From Acidovorax sp. T1 (lineage in GTDB: Bacteria > Pseudomonadota > Gammaproteobacteria > Burkholderiales > Burkholderiaceae_C), in the NCBI RefSeq assembly GCF_002176815.1, contig NZ_CP021648.1, positions 434,001 to 498,000 on the forward strand: a stretch of 64,000 nt of DNA, written 5' to 3'. A program made the translations under genes and the position numbers. This document shows, one piece after another, positions 10,424-19,535 of the stretch. Under the pieces are notes generated by a model that was not told the DNA's origin, did not search any database, and was given only the letters and a program-made list of their open reading frames with translations. The number at the start of each line of letters is the position of its first letter. The stretch's first letter is position 1.

Positions 10424-10537
10424 ATGAGAGTTTCGGCTTCGGTCAAAAAAATCTGCCGCAACTGCAAGATCATCCGCCGCAAGGGTGTGGTGCGCGTGAT
10501 CTGCACGGATCTGCGTCACAAGCAGCGCCAAGGTTGA
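10424..10537 (+). CDS. rpmJ: Large-subunit ribosomal protein bL36
   Basis: bL36 is the smallest 50S protein, with 37 residues ([19 protein letters not shown] and so on). Cys11, Cys14, Cys27 and His32 make the zinc ribbon of the metal-binding form. TAGGAG lies 6 bases before the start. The gap to rpsM is 23 bases. Confidence 0.96.
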   Translation: MRVSASVKKICRNCKIIRRKGVVRVICTDLRHKQRQG

Positions 10538-10560
10538 TTGGAAAGTATTAGAGGACGCAT

Positions 10561-10926
10561 ATGGCACGTATCGCTGGCATTAACATTCCGCCGCACAAGC
10601 ACGCGGAAATCGGTCTGACCGCTATTTTTGGCATTGGTCGCACCCGCGCTCGCAAGATTTGCGAAGCAACTGGTATCGCTTACAGCAAGAAGATCAAAGA
10701 TCTTTCTGATAGCGATCTGGAAAAAATTCGCGAACAAATCGAGCAGTTCACCATTGAAGGTGACCTGCGCCGCGAAACCACGATGAACATCAAGCGCTTG
10801 ATGGACATCGGCTGCTATCGTGGCTTCCGCCATCGCCGCGGTCTGCCAATGCGTGGTCAGCGCACCCGTACCAATGCACGCACTCGCAAGGGTCCGCGCA
10901 AGGGTGCAGCTGCACTGAAGAAATAA
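10561..10926 (+). CDS. rpsM: Small-subunit ribosomal protein uS13
   Basis: uS13 is in the 30S head and contacts 50S and the P-site tRNA. The 121-residue protein starts [20 protein letters not shown]. It has the C-terminal [19 protein letters not shown] tail that reaches the tRNA. It is the first gene of the alpha-operon block. Confidence 0.97.
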   Translation: MARIAGINIPPHKHAEIGLTAIFGIGRTRARKICEATGIAYSKKIKDLSDSDLEKIREQIEQFTIEGDLRRETTMNIKRLMDIGCYRGFRHRRGLPMRGQRTRTNARTRKGPRKGAAALKK

Positions 10927-10944
10927 AGAGATTGAAAGATCATC

Positions 10945-11349
10945 ATGGCTAAGTCCCCTGCCAATAACGCAGCTCAGCGCGTTCGCAAGAAGGTCCGCAA
11001 GAACGTTTCGGACGGCATTGCACACGTGCACGCCTCGTTCAACAACACCATCATCACGATCACCGATCGCCAGGGCAACGCCCTGTCGTGGGCTTCGTCC
11101 GGTGGCCAAGGTTTCAAGGGCTCGCGCAAGTCCACCCCGTTCGCTGCCCAGGTGGCATCGGAAGTGGCCGGCCGCGCTGCCATCGATCAGGGTATCAAGA
11201 ACCTTGACGTTGAAATCAAGGGCCCCGGCCCTGGCCGTGAATCGTCGGTGCGCGCTTTGGGCGCACTGGGCATTCGTATCACCTCGATCTCCGATGTGAC
11301 CCCGGTGCCCCACAACGGTTGCCGCCCTCAAAAGCGTCGTCGTATCTAA
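10945..11349 (+). CDS. rpsK: Small-subunit ribosomal protein uS11
   Basis: uS11 lies on the 30S platform near the mRNA exit. The 134-residue protein has [19 protein letters not shown] and the C-terminal [18 protein letters not shown]. Between it and rpsD lie 90 bases with two hairpins. Confidence 0.97.
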   Translation: MAKSPANNAAQRVRKKVRKNVSDGIAHVHASFNNTIITITDRQGNALSWASSGGQGFKGSRKSTPFAAQVASEVAGRAAIDQGIKNLDVEIKGPGPGRESSVRALGALGIRITSISDVTPVPHNGCRPQKRRRI

Positions 11350-11365
11350 TCTCTCTAAGCCCACC

Positions 11366-11417
11366 GCCGCCTGAGAACGCGCAAGCACCTCAGGCGGCTC
11401 CCGCAATGGTTTGCGGT
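11366..11417 (+). promoter_or_regulatory. Two-hairpin leader of rpsD
   Basis: A perfect 10-bp stem (GCCGCCTGAG 11366-11375 with CTCAGGCGGC 11389-11398, 13-base loop) is followed by a second hairpin (CCGCAA 11401-11406 with TTGCGG 11411-11416). No run of T follows, so it is not a typical terminator. It shares the 13-mer AATGGTTTGCGGT with the rplN leader. S4, encoded next, represses the alpha operon in E. coli, so an autoregulatory site is plausible. Confidence 0.5.
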
Positions 11418-11439
11418 AGATGACACAAAGGAAGCTCAA

Positions 11440-12063
11440 GTGGCACGTTACCTCGGCCCCAAGGCCAAACTCTCCCGCCGTGAAGGCACCGACCTGTTCC
11501 TGAAGAGCGCTCGTCGCTCGATCGCTGACAAGTCCAAGTTCGACTCCAAGCCTGGTCAGCACGGCCGTACCTCTGGTGCGCGTACCTCTGACTACGGTCT
11601 GCAACTGCGTGAAAAGCAGAAGGTCAAGCGCATGTATGGCGTGCTGGAAAAGCAGTTCCGCCGCTACTTCGAAGCCGCTGACAGCAAGAAGGGCAATACC
11701 GGCGCCAACCTGCTGTTCCTGCTGGAATCCCGTCTCGACAACGTCGTGTATCGCATGGGTTTCGGCTCGACCCGCGCTGAAGCGCGCCAGTTGGTGTCCC
11801 ACAAGGCGATCACGGTGAACGGCAAGTCCGTCAACATCGCTTCGTACCTCGTGAAGACGGGTGACGTGGTGGCTGTGCGTGAAAAGTCCAAGAAGCAAAA
11901 CCGCATTGTCGAAGCCCTTCAACTGGCTGCCCAGGTTGGCATGCCTGCATGGGTGGATGTCAATGCCGAAAAGGCTGAAGGTATCTTCAAGAAGGTGCCT
12001 GACCGTGATGAGTTTGGTGCCGACATCAACGAATCGCTGATCGTTGAGTTGTACTCGCGCTAA
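11440..12063 (+). CDS. rpsD: Small-subunit ribosomal protein uS4
   Basis: uS4 starts assembly of the 30S body. The 207-residue protein begins (M)[15 protein letters not shown] at a GTG, with AAAGGAAG upstream. It has the S4 RNA-binding domain in its middle ([20 protein letters not shown], then [17 protein letters not shown]). Confidence 0.97.
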   Translation: MARYLGPKAKLSRREGTDLFLKSARRSIADKSKFDSKPGQHGRTSGARTSDYGLQLREKQKVKRMYGVLEKQFRRYFEAADSKKGNTGANLLFLLESRLDNVVYRMGFGSTRAEARQLVSHKAITVNGKSVNIASYLVKTGDVVAVREKSKKQNRIVEALQLAAQVGMPAWVDVNAEKAEGIFKKVPDRDEFGADINESLIVELYSR

Positions 12064-12093
12064 TCGCTCGGTACGTATTTAGAGAAAACCGTC

Positions 12094-12121
12094 CCTGAAC
12101 CGCGAGGCATCGCGGTTTAGG
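12094..12121 (+). promoter_or_regulatory. Hairpin in the rpsD-rpoA spacer
   Basis: CCTGAACCGCGA (12094-12105) pairs along 12 positions with TCGCGGTTTAGG (12110-12121) around a GGCA loop, with one G-U pair. No T run follows. It could be an mRNA processing or partial-termination signal that sets rpoA level relative to rpsD. Confidence 0.45.
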
Positions 12122-12174
12122 CGCTTCACCAGCCTTACCGGTGTAACGAGCTGGGGGTATTGAGAGGAAGTTGC

Positions 12175-13167
12175 ATGCAAACCAATTTGCTGAAACCCAA
12201 GGCGATTAATGTCGAACAGCTTGGTCACAATCGTGCCAAGGTGGCGCTTGAGCCGTTCGAACGTGGCTACGGTCACACATTGGGCAACGCCATTCGGCGT
12301 GTCCTGCTTTCGTCCATGGTGGGTTACGCAGCGACGGAAGTCACCATTGCAGGTGTTCTGCACGAGTATTCGTCCATTGATGGCGTGCAAGAGGACGTGG
12401 TCAACATCCTTTTGAATCTCAAGGGTGTCGTGTTCAAGCTGCACAACCGGGATGAGGTGACGTTGAGTCTGCGCAAGGATGGCGAAGGTGTTGTCACCGC
12501 ACGTGACATCCAGACGCCCCATGACGTGGAAATCGTCAACCCTGATCATGTGATTGCCAATTTGTCCGCAGGTGGCAAGCTGGACATGCAGATCAAGGTA
12601 GAAAAAGGCCGTGGCTATGTTCCTGGCAACCAGCGTCGCTATGCGGACGAATCGACCAAGTCCATTGGCCGAATTGTTCTGGATGCATCGTTCTCTCCTG
12701 TGAAGCGCGTCAGCTACACCGTGGAAAGCGCCCGCGTCGAACAGCGTACCGATCTGGACAAGCTGGTCGTAGAGATCGAAACCAACGGTGCCATCACGGC
12801 AGAAGACGCCGTGCGCGCATCGGCCAAGATCTTGGTGGAACAGTTGGCCGTGTTTGCACAGCTGGAAGGTGGCGAGCTGGCCGCGTTTGACGCACCAGCA
12901 GGCCCGCGCGGCAACGCGACATTCGATCCTATCCTGCTGCGTCCTGTGGACGAGCTGGAGCTGACCGTTCGCTCCGCCAACTGCCTGAAGGCCGAGAACA
13001 TCTACTACATCGGCGATCTGATCCAACGCACCGAAAACGAGTTGCTCAAGACCCCCAACCTGGGTCGCAAGTCGCTCAATGAGATCAAGGAAGTGCTCGC
13101 ATCGCGTGGTCTCACGCTGGGCATGAAGCTCGAAAATTGGCCACCAGCCGGTTTGGACAAGCGTTAA
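12175..13167 (+). CDS. rpoA: RNA polymerase alpha subunit
   Basis: RpoA drives assembly of RNA polymerase and contacts activators and UP elements. The 330-residue protein has the N-terminal assembly domain ([20 protein letters not shown]) and, after a linker near residue 235, the C-terminal domain with [19 protein letters not shown]. The start at 12175 (MQTNLLKP) is chosen over a TTG at 12160. Confidence 0.97.
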   Translation: MQTNLLKPKAINVEQLGHNRAKVALEPFERGYGHTLGNAIRRVLLSSMVGYAATEVTIAGVLHEYSSIDGVQEDVVNILLNLKGVVFKLHNRDEVTLSLRKDGEGVVTARDIQTPHDVEIVNPDHVIANLSAGGKLDMQIKVEKGRGYVPGNQRRYADESTKSIGRIVLDASFSPVKRVSYTVESARVEQRTDLDKLVVEIETNGAITAEDAVRASAKILVEQLAVFAQLEGGELAAFDAPAGPRGNATFDPILLRPVDELELTVRSANCLKAENIYYIGDLIQRTENELLKTPNLGRKSLNEIKEVLASRGLTLGMKLENWPPAGLDKR

Positions 13168-13169
13168 GT

Positions 13170-13197
13170 TATAATCTTCGGCTCCCTTCAAGGGAGC
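13170..13197 (+). promoter_or_regulatory. Possible internal promoter and hairpin before rplQ
   Basis: TATAAT at 13170-13175, just behind the rpoA stop, is a perfect -10 element, but no good -35 is found at the right spacing. The hairpin GCTCCCT-TCA-AGGGAGC follows at 13181-13197. The 90-base gap is longer than most in the operon. Confidence 0.35.
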
Positions 13198-13257
13198 AGT
13201 GCCTCGGGCAGTACCTGATACGGCTGCCTGATTTAATCTAAGTAAAAGGAAAGCACC

Positions 13258-13650
13258 ATGCGCCACGGACACGGCCTTCGCAAACTCAATCGCACCAGCT
13301 CGCACCGGCTTGCGATGCTTCAGAACATGATTAATTCGCTCATCGAGCATGAAGCCATCAAAACAACGGTTCCCAAGGCCAAGGAGTTGCGCCGCGTGAT
13401 CGAACCCATGATCACCCTGGCCAAGGAAGACTCGGTTGCGAACCGCCGTCTGGCTTTCAACCGCTTGCGTGACCGCGACAGCGTGACCAAGCTATTCAAC
13501 GACCTGGGCCCCCGTTTCAAGGTGCGTCCTGGTGGTTACACACGTATCTTGAAAATGGGTTTCCGCGTCGGTGACAATGCGCCTATGGCACTGGTCGAAT
13601 TGGTTGACCGTGCTGCGGAAAGCGAAAATAATTCTGCCGCTGACGAATAA
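13258..13650 (+). CDS. rplQ: Large-subunit ribosomal protein bL17
   Basis: bL17 lies near the peptide exit tunnel. The 130-residue protein starts [20 protein letters not shown] and has [25 protein letters not shown] lies upstream. It is the last protein gene of the operon. Confidence 0.97.
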   Translation: MRHGHGLRKLNRTSSHRLAMLQNMINSLIEHEAIKTTVPKAKELRRVIEPMITLAKEDSVANRRLAFNRLRDRDSVTKLFNDLGPRFKVRPGGYTRILKMGFRVGDNAPMALVELVDRAAESENNSAADE

Positions 13651-13655
13651 TAGGG

Positions 13656-13661
13656 TATAAT
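13656..13661 (+). promoter_or_regulatory. -10 element of the initiator tRNA
   Basis: TATAAT lies 11 bases before the tRNA and just behind the rplQ stop codon, in the right place for a tRNA promoter. No convincing -35 hexamer lies 17 bases upstream. Confidence 0.5.
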
Positions 13662-13672
13662 TTATTTTTTAC

Positions 13673-13749
<77 letters not shown>

Positions 13750-13768
13750 AAAAAGCGGTTAACGCTGC

Positions 13769-13803
13769 AACAAAGCCCACTTTAAAGTGGGCTTTGTTGT
13801 TTG
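13769..13803 (+). terminator. Perfect-palindrome terminator behind tRNA-fMet
   Basis: AACAAAGCCCACTTT (13769-13783) is followed directly by its exact reverse complement (13784-13798), then GTTTGT. The stem ends in AAAGCC/GGCTTT, so it provides A and T runs on both strands and could stop transcription in either direction. It closes the ribosomal block. Confidence 0.8.
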
Positions 13804-14040
13804 TACTTAGGTTTGTTTGGGTATCGAAACCTAGTCATAGATGCGTTAACCGTGGACGCATACGGATGTGGTCATCACGGTCTGCGCGTTTACCCTCTTT
13901 GAAGTCGGCACACGAAGGTGTGCGGGCCCTCAAGCTGCGATGAAGATAGGGTGAGGAGTCGCACCAGAGCGCATTCCTGCGGAAATAAGTGGTTTTGTGC
14001 GGCGCGGGTTACGTCCCCGATGTCTGCGCCTTTTGGCTGA

Positions 14041-14841
14041 ATGGCTGGCGCAGTGACAAGTTTCCATGGAATGTATCTGCACCACCGATTTAATAGCTCT
14101 AGTCTTCTTATCCTCCTGCAGCAATGGACGGCCGTGGAACCAGAGGGCGTGCCGCGGCAGGACACGGCGCAAGCGCTGAGCCAGTGGTTGCGTGCCGTGG
14201 ATGCAATCCAACTTAGCAGGGCACTGCACGCCATTGGGTCGATGCCGTCCGTGGCGGAGCGGTCGGGGCCAGCCGTGGATATGTGCAGGTTGAACGCTGC
14301 TTTTCATACCGCAAAAGCCGATGTCATGGGGCTTATTCAGATCAATATCGCTCCAGCGACGGCAATGCGTGGGCGGGCACAGCACGCGCTCGCCGATGAC
14401 TCGTATTCGCAGGAGCCAGAAGATTTCGCTGCTTACATACAGCGCTATCTTGGCCTACAAAAGCAGATGGACGTAAAGCTTGCCGCCTTGCGTGCGCAGA
14501 TGCGGCAGTGGCTGTCTCGAAGTACGCCGGCCCTGCGACAACTGGCAGCCCTGGACGGTGTGATGGAGCAGATGCTGGGTACGAGAGAGCAACGGCTTTG
14601 GGCCTTGCTACCGGGTTATTTGGAGCGACGCCTGGCGCACCGGCTCCAGCAGCACCAGCAGGCGCTGCAGACCAGTGGCCAGGACGATGCACCACAACGC
14701 TGGCGCCAGCCCGGTGGCTTGCTGTGGACCTTCGAGCAGGATTTACAGGCGTTACTGCTCGCAGAGATGCAGGTCCGCCTTCAGCCGATCGTGGGGCTGC
14801 TGGAAGCGGCACACAACGAGACAACAGGACAACAGGAATGA
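14041..14841 (+). CDS. DUF3348 family protein, first gene of a stator-like operon
   Basis: The 266-residue soluble protein resembles the DUF3348 family, which has no known function. It is mainly helical, rich in Gln, Leu and Arg, and has no signal peptide or membrane segment. FNSSSLLILLQQW near residue 17 matches the family start; an ATG at 14071 is an alternative start. Its stop overlaps the next start by 4 bases (ATGA), so translation is probably coupled. It probably acts with the three following genes. The call rests on resemblance and context. Confidence 0.65.
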   Translation: MAGAVTSFHGMYLHHRFNSSSLLILLQQWTAVEPEGVPRQDTAQALSQWLRAVDAIQLSRALHAIGSMPSVAERSGPAVDMCRLNAAFHTAKADVMGLIQINIAPATAMRGRAQHALADDSYSQEPEDFAAYIQRYLGLQKQMDVKLAALRAQMRQWLSRSTPALRQLAALDGVMEQMLGTREQRLWALLPGYLERRLAHRLQQHQQALQTSGQDDAPQRWRQPGGLLWTFEQDLQALLLAEMQVRLQPIVGLLEAAHNETTGQQE

Positions 14842-17261
14842 ACAAGAGTGTGATGGCCGCCATCTTCGCCGTGGGCCTTGCGGTCGTGGGCTGGGTGGGC
14901 TGGGGTTTTGTGGGATCGAGTCCGCTGGCGCTGGCAATGACAGCTGTCATTGGTGGGGTCTACGTGCTGGGCGCCTATGAGCAGATGCAGTTTCGGGCGG
15001 CCACGGTGTCCCTGGCCACCGCGCTTGGGGGCTGTTCCGCAGAGCCACTGATGGATCTGGGCGGGTGGCTGGGCCGCCTCGCCCCTTCACTGCGCAACCC
15101 TGTGCGCCAGCGCATCGAGGGCGAACGGGTGGCCTTGCCCGGCGCTGCGCTCACGCCCTACCTGGTGGGGCTGTTGGTCATGCTGGGCATGCTGGGGACC
15201 TTTCTGGGCATGGTCGTTACCTTCAATGGCGTCGTGTTTGCGCTGGAGGCCTCGTCCAACTTGGAGTCGATCCGTTCGGCGCTGGCGGCGCCCATCAAGG
15301 GCCTTGGCCTGTCATTTGGAACCTCGGTCGCCGGGGTAGCCGCGTCGGCCATGCTGGGTCTTCTGTCTGCCATGAGCCGCCGGGAGCGGCTGGAGACGGT
15401 GCGCCAGCTTGATGCGCACATACCCACGTTGTTCCGTCCGTTCTCTTCGGCCCATCGGCGCGAGGAAATGCTCCAGGCCCTGCAAACACAGGCCCAGGCA
15501 CTGCCGCTGATCGCCGAGCGCCTTCAGGGCCTGATGGAGGGTCTGGAGCGCCGCAACGGTCAGTTGGGCGAGCAGCTGCTGACACAGCAGCAGGGGTTTC
15601 ATCGTGAAGCTGCAGCGGCCTACACCCAACTTGCCAGCACGGTGGGGGCATCCTTGCAGGAGAGCCTGGGCGCCAGCGCCTGCCAGGTGGGAGAGGCGAT
15701 TCGCCCCGTGGTCGAGCAGGCAATGGCCACGCTGGCCAACGAGGCCCAGCGCTCGCATGAGCGACTGCGCGAAACCACCGATGCACAGCTGCAGGCGCTC
15801 TCGGCTCAATGGGAGGGAACGGCCCGTCAGGTGTCTGACACATGGACTTCGGCACTGCACAGGCACACCCAGACACAAGGTAGCCTGGTGGCACAGCTCG
15901 ATGGTGCTCTGCAGTCGGTCACACAAGCATTTGACCTGCGTTCTAGCGTATTAGTGGACTCGCTGCAGGCGTCAACTGCGCAAGCGCACGCAGCCCAGGC
16001 AGTTGCCGATCAGCAGCGCCTGGAACGCTGGAATCGCTCCATGGAAGGCATGGCCAGCACACTCGGCGGCGAGTGGCAACGCACAGGCGCGCAGATGCTG
16101 GAACAGCAGCAGCGTGTCGGCAAGGCCCTGGAAGGTGCGGTTCAGCAGCTCGACCGCAGCCTGCAGATGGCCGCGCAGGCGTTTGACCAGCGCTCCGACA
16201 GTTTGCTGACAACGCTGCAGGACACCGTGGCGCAATCGCACACCGCCCAAACTGCGGCCGACCAACAGCGCCAGGATGGCTGGAGCCGCTCCATGGAGGC
16301 CATGGCCAGAACGCTCAGCGCCGAATGGCAGCGCGTGGGTGTACAGACAGTGGCGCAGCAGCAGGGCGTATGCCAAGCACTGGAGGCAACCGCCACGCAA
16401 ATCACCGAACGCATGACCGAGCAGGTGGCTCGCACACTGGGCGGTGCTGCCAGGTTGCTGGACCAGTCAGACGCGCTGCTGCGCACCCGCATGGAGGCTG
16501 AGGCCCAGTGGGTGCAGGCCCAAGGCCAGCGCATGCACGAACTGACCGGTGTGTGGCGCACCGAGCTGGTTGCCCTGCGTGATGCCGAGGCCCAGCGCGG
16601 TCAGGCTGCCGTGGAGCGGCTCGATACGCTGCAGGCTGCCGTGGCGCAGCACCTGGCTACCCTGGGATCAGCCCTGGAGGCCCCGCTCACGCGCTTGCTG
16701 CAGACCGCTTCGAACGTACCCCAGGCGGCAGCCGAGGTCATCACACAGCTGCGCCAGGAAATGACGCGCCTGAGCGAGCGCGACAATGTAGCCTTGGCAG
16801 AACGCACGGCCATGCTGGAGCAGCTGAGCACGCTGCTGCAGTCGGTGAACGAAGTGGCCATGCAGCAGCGCGCAGCGATCGATGCCCTGGTGGGCTCGGC
16901 TACCCAGGTGCTGGAGCAGGCAGGCCAGCAGTTTGCTCAGTCGATCAGCACGCAGGCCCGCAAGGTGGACGAAGTGGCCGCGCATGTGGCTGCCAGCGCA
17001 GTGGAACTGGCCAGCCTGGGTGAATCCTTCAGCCACGGTGCGGGCCTGTTCAGCGCCAGCAACGAGAAACTCATGGAAAGCCTGCAGGGCATCGAAGGCG
17101 CGATCAGCCAGTCGATGAGCCGAAGTGACGAGCAACTGGCCTACTACGTGGCCCAGGCCCGCGAGGTGATCGACCTGAGCATCAGCGCGCAGCAGGGCAT
17201 CGTGGAAGACTTGCGCCGGCTGCACGGCAAGGCGTCCTCGGCACAAGGGGTGGCTGCGTGA
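14838..17261 (+). CDS. DUF802 membrane protein with MotA/ExbB/ZorA-like channel and long coiled-coil tail
   Basis: The 807-residue protein has two N-terminal helices (about residues 5-25 and 32-50). A second pair (about 112-135 and 155-180) carries LGMLGTFLGMV and GLGLSFGTSVAGVAASAML. These match the core of MotA, TolQ, ExbB and ZorA proton-channel subunits. The remaining 600 or so residues are Gln/Ala-rich helix with heptad character and no membrane segment, as in the cytoplasmic tail of ZorA. Residues 354-437 and 438-521 are a tandem repeat; DUF802 is described in Pfam as occurring in repeats. The next gene encodes the matching MotB-like subunit. Function is inferred as an ion-driven envelope motor. 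Confidence 0.7.
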   Translation: MNKSVMAAIFAVGLAVVGWVGWGFVGSSPLALAMTAVIGGVYVLGAYEQMQFRAATVSLATALGGCSAEPLMDLGGWLGRLAPSLRNPVRQRIEGERVALPGAALTPYLVGLLVMLGMLGTFLGMVVTFNGVVFALEASSNLESIRSALAAPIKGLGLSFGTSVAGVAASAMLGLLSAMSRRERLETVRQLDAHIPTLFRPFSSAHRREEMLQALQTQAQALPLIAERLQGLMEGLERRNGQLGEQLLTQQQGFHREAAAAYTQLASTVGASLQESLGASACQVGEAIRPVVEQAMATLANEAQRSHERLRETTDAQLQALSAQWEGTARQVSDTWTSALHRHTQTQGSLVAQLDGALQSVTQAFDLRSSVLVDSLQASTAQAHAAQAVADQQRLERWNRSMEGMASTLGGEWQRTGAQMLEQQQRVGKALEGAVQQLDRSLQMAAQAFDQRSDSLLTTLQDTVAQSHTAQTAADQQRQDGWSRSMEAMARTLSAEWQRVGVQTVAQQQGVCQALEATATQITERMTEQVARTLGGAARLLDQSDALLRTRMEAEAQWVQAQGQRMHELTGVWRTELVALRDAEAQRGQAAVERLDTLQAAVAQHLATLGSALEAPLTRLLQTASNVPQAAAEVITQLRQEMTRLSERDNVALAERTAMLEQLSTLLQSVNEVAMQQRAAIDALVGSATQVLEQAGQQFAQSISTQARKVDEVAAHVAASAVELASLGESFSHGAGLFSASNEKLMESLQGIEGAISQSMSRSDEQLAYYVAQAREVIDLSISAQQGIVEDLRRLHGKASSAQGVAA
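15897..16400 (+). repeat. Tandem 84-residue repeat inside the DUF802 protein
   Basis: Unit 1 (15897-16148) and unit 2 (16149-16400) each encode 84 residues with no gap. Both begin LDxxLQ, continue AFDxRSxxL, and share ADQQR, W(N/S)RSME, TL(G/S)xEWQR and QQ.V.(K/Q)ALE at the same offsets. The periodicity suits an extended coiled coil whose length changes by whole units. Confidence 0.85.
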
Positions 17262-17917
17262 TGGGCGTTGACGACACCCTGGACGATGCCACCGAACAGA
17301 CGGCCCCCGTGTGGGCTGTTTTCGGCGACCTTATGGCGGGTCTGCTGGGCGCGTTTGTACTGATCCTGGTGGGCGTGCTTGTGGTGCAGATCGACCTGGT
17401 GGCCAGCCTCAAGCAGGAGGTGGAAAAGCGCCAGATGGAAGAGCAGCGCCGCATGGCGCTGGAGAAGGCGCTGGCCATTCCACTGGCCAGCGGCCGGGTC
17501 ACCGTGCACAACGGCCGTATAGGCATCAGCGGCAGCGTGCTTTTTGCCGCAGGCTCCGACGAGCTGCGCTCCGAAGGCCGCCAGCTCCTCAAGAGCCTGG
17601 TGCAGCCCCTGCAGGTCTACCTGCGCGAGCGCGACGAGATGCTCATGGTGAGCGGCTTCACCGACAACACCACGCTGCTGCAAGGGCCTCAGCAGCGCTT
17701 TGCCGACAACATGGAGCTGTCGGCCCAGCGGGCCCTCACCGTGGCTCGGGCCCTGATTGACGAAGGCATGCCCTCGTCGCAGGTGTTTGCCGCAGCCTTT
17801 GGTGCCGAACAACCCGTGGCCGACAACGCCGATGAAAAGGGGCGCGCGCAAAACCGCCGTGTGGAGATGGCCCCGGTGCCCAAGGCTCCCAATGCCAAGC
17901 CCGCCCGCAATGAGTGA
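17261..17917 (+). CDS. MotB/OmpA-family peptidoglycan-binding protein, partner of the DUF802 protein
   Basis: The 218-residue protein has one membrane helix near the N-terminus (VFGDLMAGLLGAFVLILVGV). An aspartate (D23) sits at the helix entry, where MotB and ZorB carry their proton-binding residue. The C-terminal OmpA-like domain has LFAAGSDELRSEGRQLL, NMELSAQRALTVARAL and QNRRVEM, the motifs that bind diaminopimelate in peptidoglycan. The ATG overlaps the previous stop (TGATG); a GTG at 17258 is an alternative start. It fits the anchored subunit of a 5:2-type stator. Confidence 0.75.
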   Translation: MGVDDTLDDATEQTAPVWAVFGDLMAGLLGAFVLILVGVLVVQIDLVASLKQEVEKRQMEEQRRMALEKALAIPLASGRVTVHNGRIGISGSVLFAAGSDELRSEGRQLLKSLVQPLQVYLRERDEMLMVSGFTDNTTLLQGPQQRFADNMELSAQRALTVARALIDEGMPSSQVFAAAFGAEQPVADNADEKGRAQNRRVEMAPVPKAPNAKPARNE

Positions 17918-18515
17918 GCCGAGCGAACCCACGTTGGGGTCCTTGCGGGCCGACGGCGCCGACCGCCACGACCCGGCGCGCTTTCACTTTCTGGAGGTGC
18001 TGGCACGGCGCCTGCCAGGCCAGCCTGTGGCCGTGCGGCAGGTACTGGAGGGGCGGCTGCATGCCGCTGTAGCGGACTATGCCGAGCGAGCCCGGTCGAG
18101 TCCGGATGCGGCCCAGCAGGTGGGTCGGCCTGCAATACCTGCAGCGATCTCCCCCTTGGTGCAACTGAACCGTGACCTGAGCGCCCGCGCACAGGCCGAT
18201 GCAGATGTCGTTCGTGCGGGCGATGGCGGCAGCCTGTCAGACATGAAGAGCGTGCGCCAGTTCAGCGAAGTCTGGTCCAAGATTTCTGCACAACGGCAGG
18301 TGGCGCAGGCGCTGGATCGTGGGCCCGAAAATGCCGGGCCGCTCAACTCGCACAGGCTCATGTTGCGATCACTCAGCTTGATGCAGTCACTGTCGCCTGA
18401 CTACCTGCGGCGCTTTTTGTCGCAGGTGGATTCGCTGCTGTGGCTGGAGCAGGCGAGCGCGAAGCCCCTGCGCTCTACGGCCAAACCGGGGCGCAAGAGT
18501 CGGCCCAGGCCCTGA
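17910..18515 (+). CDS. DUF2894 family protein, last gene of the stator-like operon
   Basis: The 201-residue soluble protein resembles the DUF2894 family, of unknown function. A helical N-terminal part (RFHFLEVLARRLPGQPVAV) is followed by a variable linker and a C-terminal block with SVRQFSEVWSKISAQRQVAQ, AGPLNSHRLMLRSL and LSPDYLRRFLSQVDSL. The tail is basic. It starts 8 bases inside the preceding gene. It has no membrane segment, so it is probably a cytoplasmic partner of the motor. Confidence 0.65.
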   Translation: MSEPSEPTLGSLRADGADRHDPARFHFLEVLARRLPGQPVAVRQVLEGRLHAAVADYAERARSSPDAAQQVGRPAIPAAISPLVQLNRDLSARAQADADVVRAGDGGSLSDMKSVRQFSEVWSKISAQRQVAQALDRGPENAGPLNSHRLMLRSLSLMQSLSPDYLRRFLSQVDSLLWLEQASAKPLRSTAKPGRKSRPRP

Positions 18516-18638
18516 GCCTCCCGGCGGGCGCACCGCAGTGGGGGCAAGCATGGAGGGATCGGCCCCCGCGCACGGCGAGGGGTCGGGCTTGGCAAAACGC
18601 GAGGGGATGTGCCCGGACACCTGCTGTTCTGCGATGTC

Positions 18639-19535
18639 TCACCGCGCAAACAACTCCGCCCTGGCCGCTCGCGTGATGGCTGAAACACAGGGGTGGGTGA
18701 TGCGGCGCTCGACGGAGATGGCGAAAAATTCCTCCACCAGCTCGGAGGTTCTGCCCACCACCTCCACGCCGAACTGCCCCATGGCTTCGTCTTCGAGCAC
18801 GCTGGGCAAGGTGAAGACGCCGCGTCCTTCGCGGCCAAAGGCATTCATGAGAGCGCTGTCATCGAATTCTCCCACGATATGCGGCTGTAGCTGGTATTTG
18901 TTGAACCAGTGATCGAGTTGTTGGCGCACGGAAGACTGCGGGCCCTGGATCAGCATCGGTGCGCCGTGCAGGCATTGGGGAAAGGGGCCTTGCAGCTGCC
19001 GGGCGAGCGACGGAGCGCAGAAGAAGCTCATGGCGCTGGTTCCGAGCGCGTGGTTGAAGGCCTTTACCCCTACCTTGCGGGACACCGGCTCGTCGGCAAT
19101 CACCAGATCAAGGCGGTGCAGGGTGAGTTGCGCCAGCAACTCCGGAAACTTGCCCTCGTGGCAGATCATGTGCACGCGATCGGGCAGGCCCAGCGCCGGC
19201 TCCAGCAGATGGTAGGCCACCGGCTTAGCCACCGAATCGGCGATGCCCACGCGAAATTCCAGCGTCTTTGCCTGACCGCGTGACAGGCGCACGGATTTTT
19301 CCAGCTCGTCGCCCAGGGCAAATATTTGCTCTGCATACCCGAGCGCAATCCGCCCTTCGCTGGTCAGCTCCAGCCCCCGGCCGCGTTTGCGAAAAAGGTC
19401 GTGGCCCAGCCATTGTTCCAGTTGCTTGATCTGCCCTGACAGGGTCTGGGGCGTGGTGTGCAGTTGCTCGCCCGCGCGCACCACGCCACCGGCCTTGGCC
19501 ACCGTCCAGAAATATTTGAGATGCTTGAAGTTCAT
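18639..19535 (-). CDS. LysR-family regulator of the NhaR type
   Basis: The 298-residue protein has an N-terminal winged helix (MNFKHLKYFWTVAKAGGVV, then TTPQTLSGQIKQLEQWL) and a C-terminal effector domain. The start and the RKRGRGLELT segment are close to NhaR, which responds to sodium in E. coli, but no antiporter gene lies nearby. It is divergent from an IscR-like gene across 151 bases. The start at 19535 is chosen because the family begins here; a longer frame upstream lacks family character. A paralogue lies at 56090-56995. Confidence 0.8.
   Translation of the reverse strand: MNFKHLKYFWTVAKAGGVVRAGEQLHTTPQTLSGQIKQLEQWLGHDLFRKRGRGLELTSEGRIALGYAEQIFALGDELEKSVRLSRGQAKTLEFRVGIADSVAKPVAYHLLEPALGLPDRVHMICHEGKFPELLAQLTLHRLDLVIADEPVSRKVGVKAFNHALGTSAMSFFCAPSLARQLQGPFPQCLHGAPMLIQGPQSSVRQQLDHWFNKYQLQPHIVGEFDDSALMNAFGREGRGVFTLPSVLEDEAMGQFGVEVVGRTSELVEEFFAISVERRITHPCVSAITRAARAELFAR

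Noticed and set aside
14838..17917. A true Zorya defence system
   Set aside because: The ZorA/ZorB-like pair is present, but no ZorC, ZorD helicase or ZorE nuclease is next to it, and the flanking DUF genes differ.
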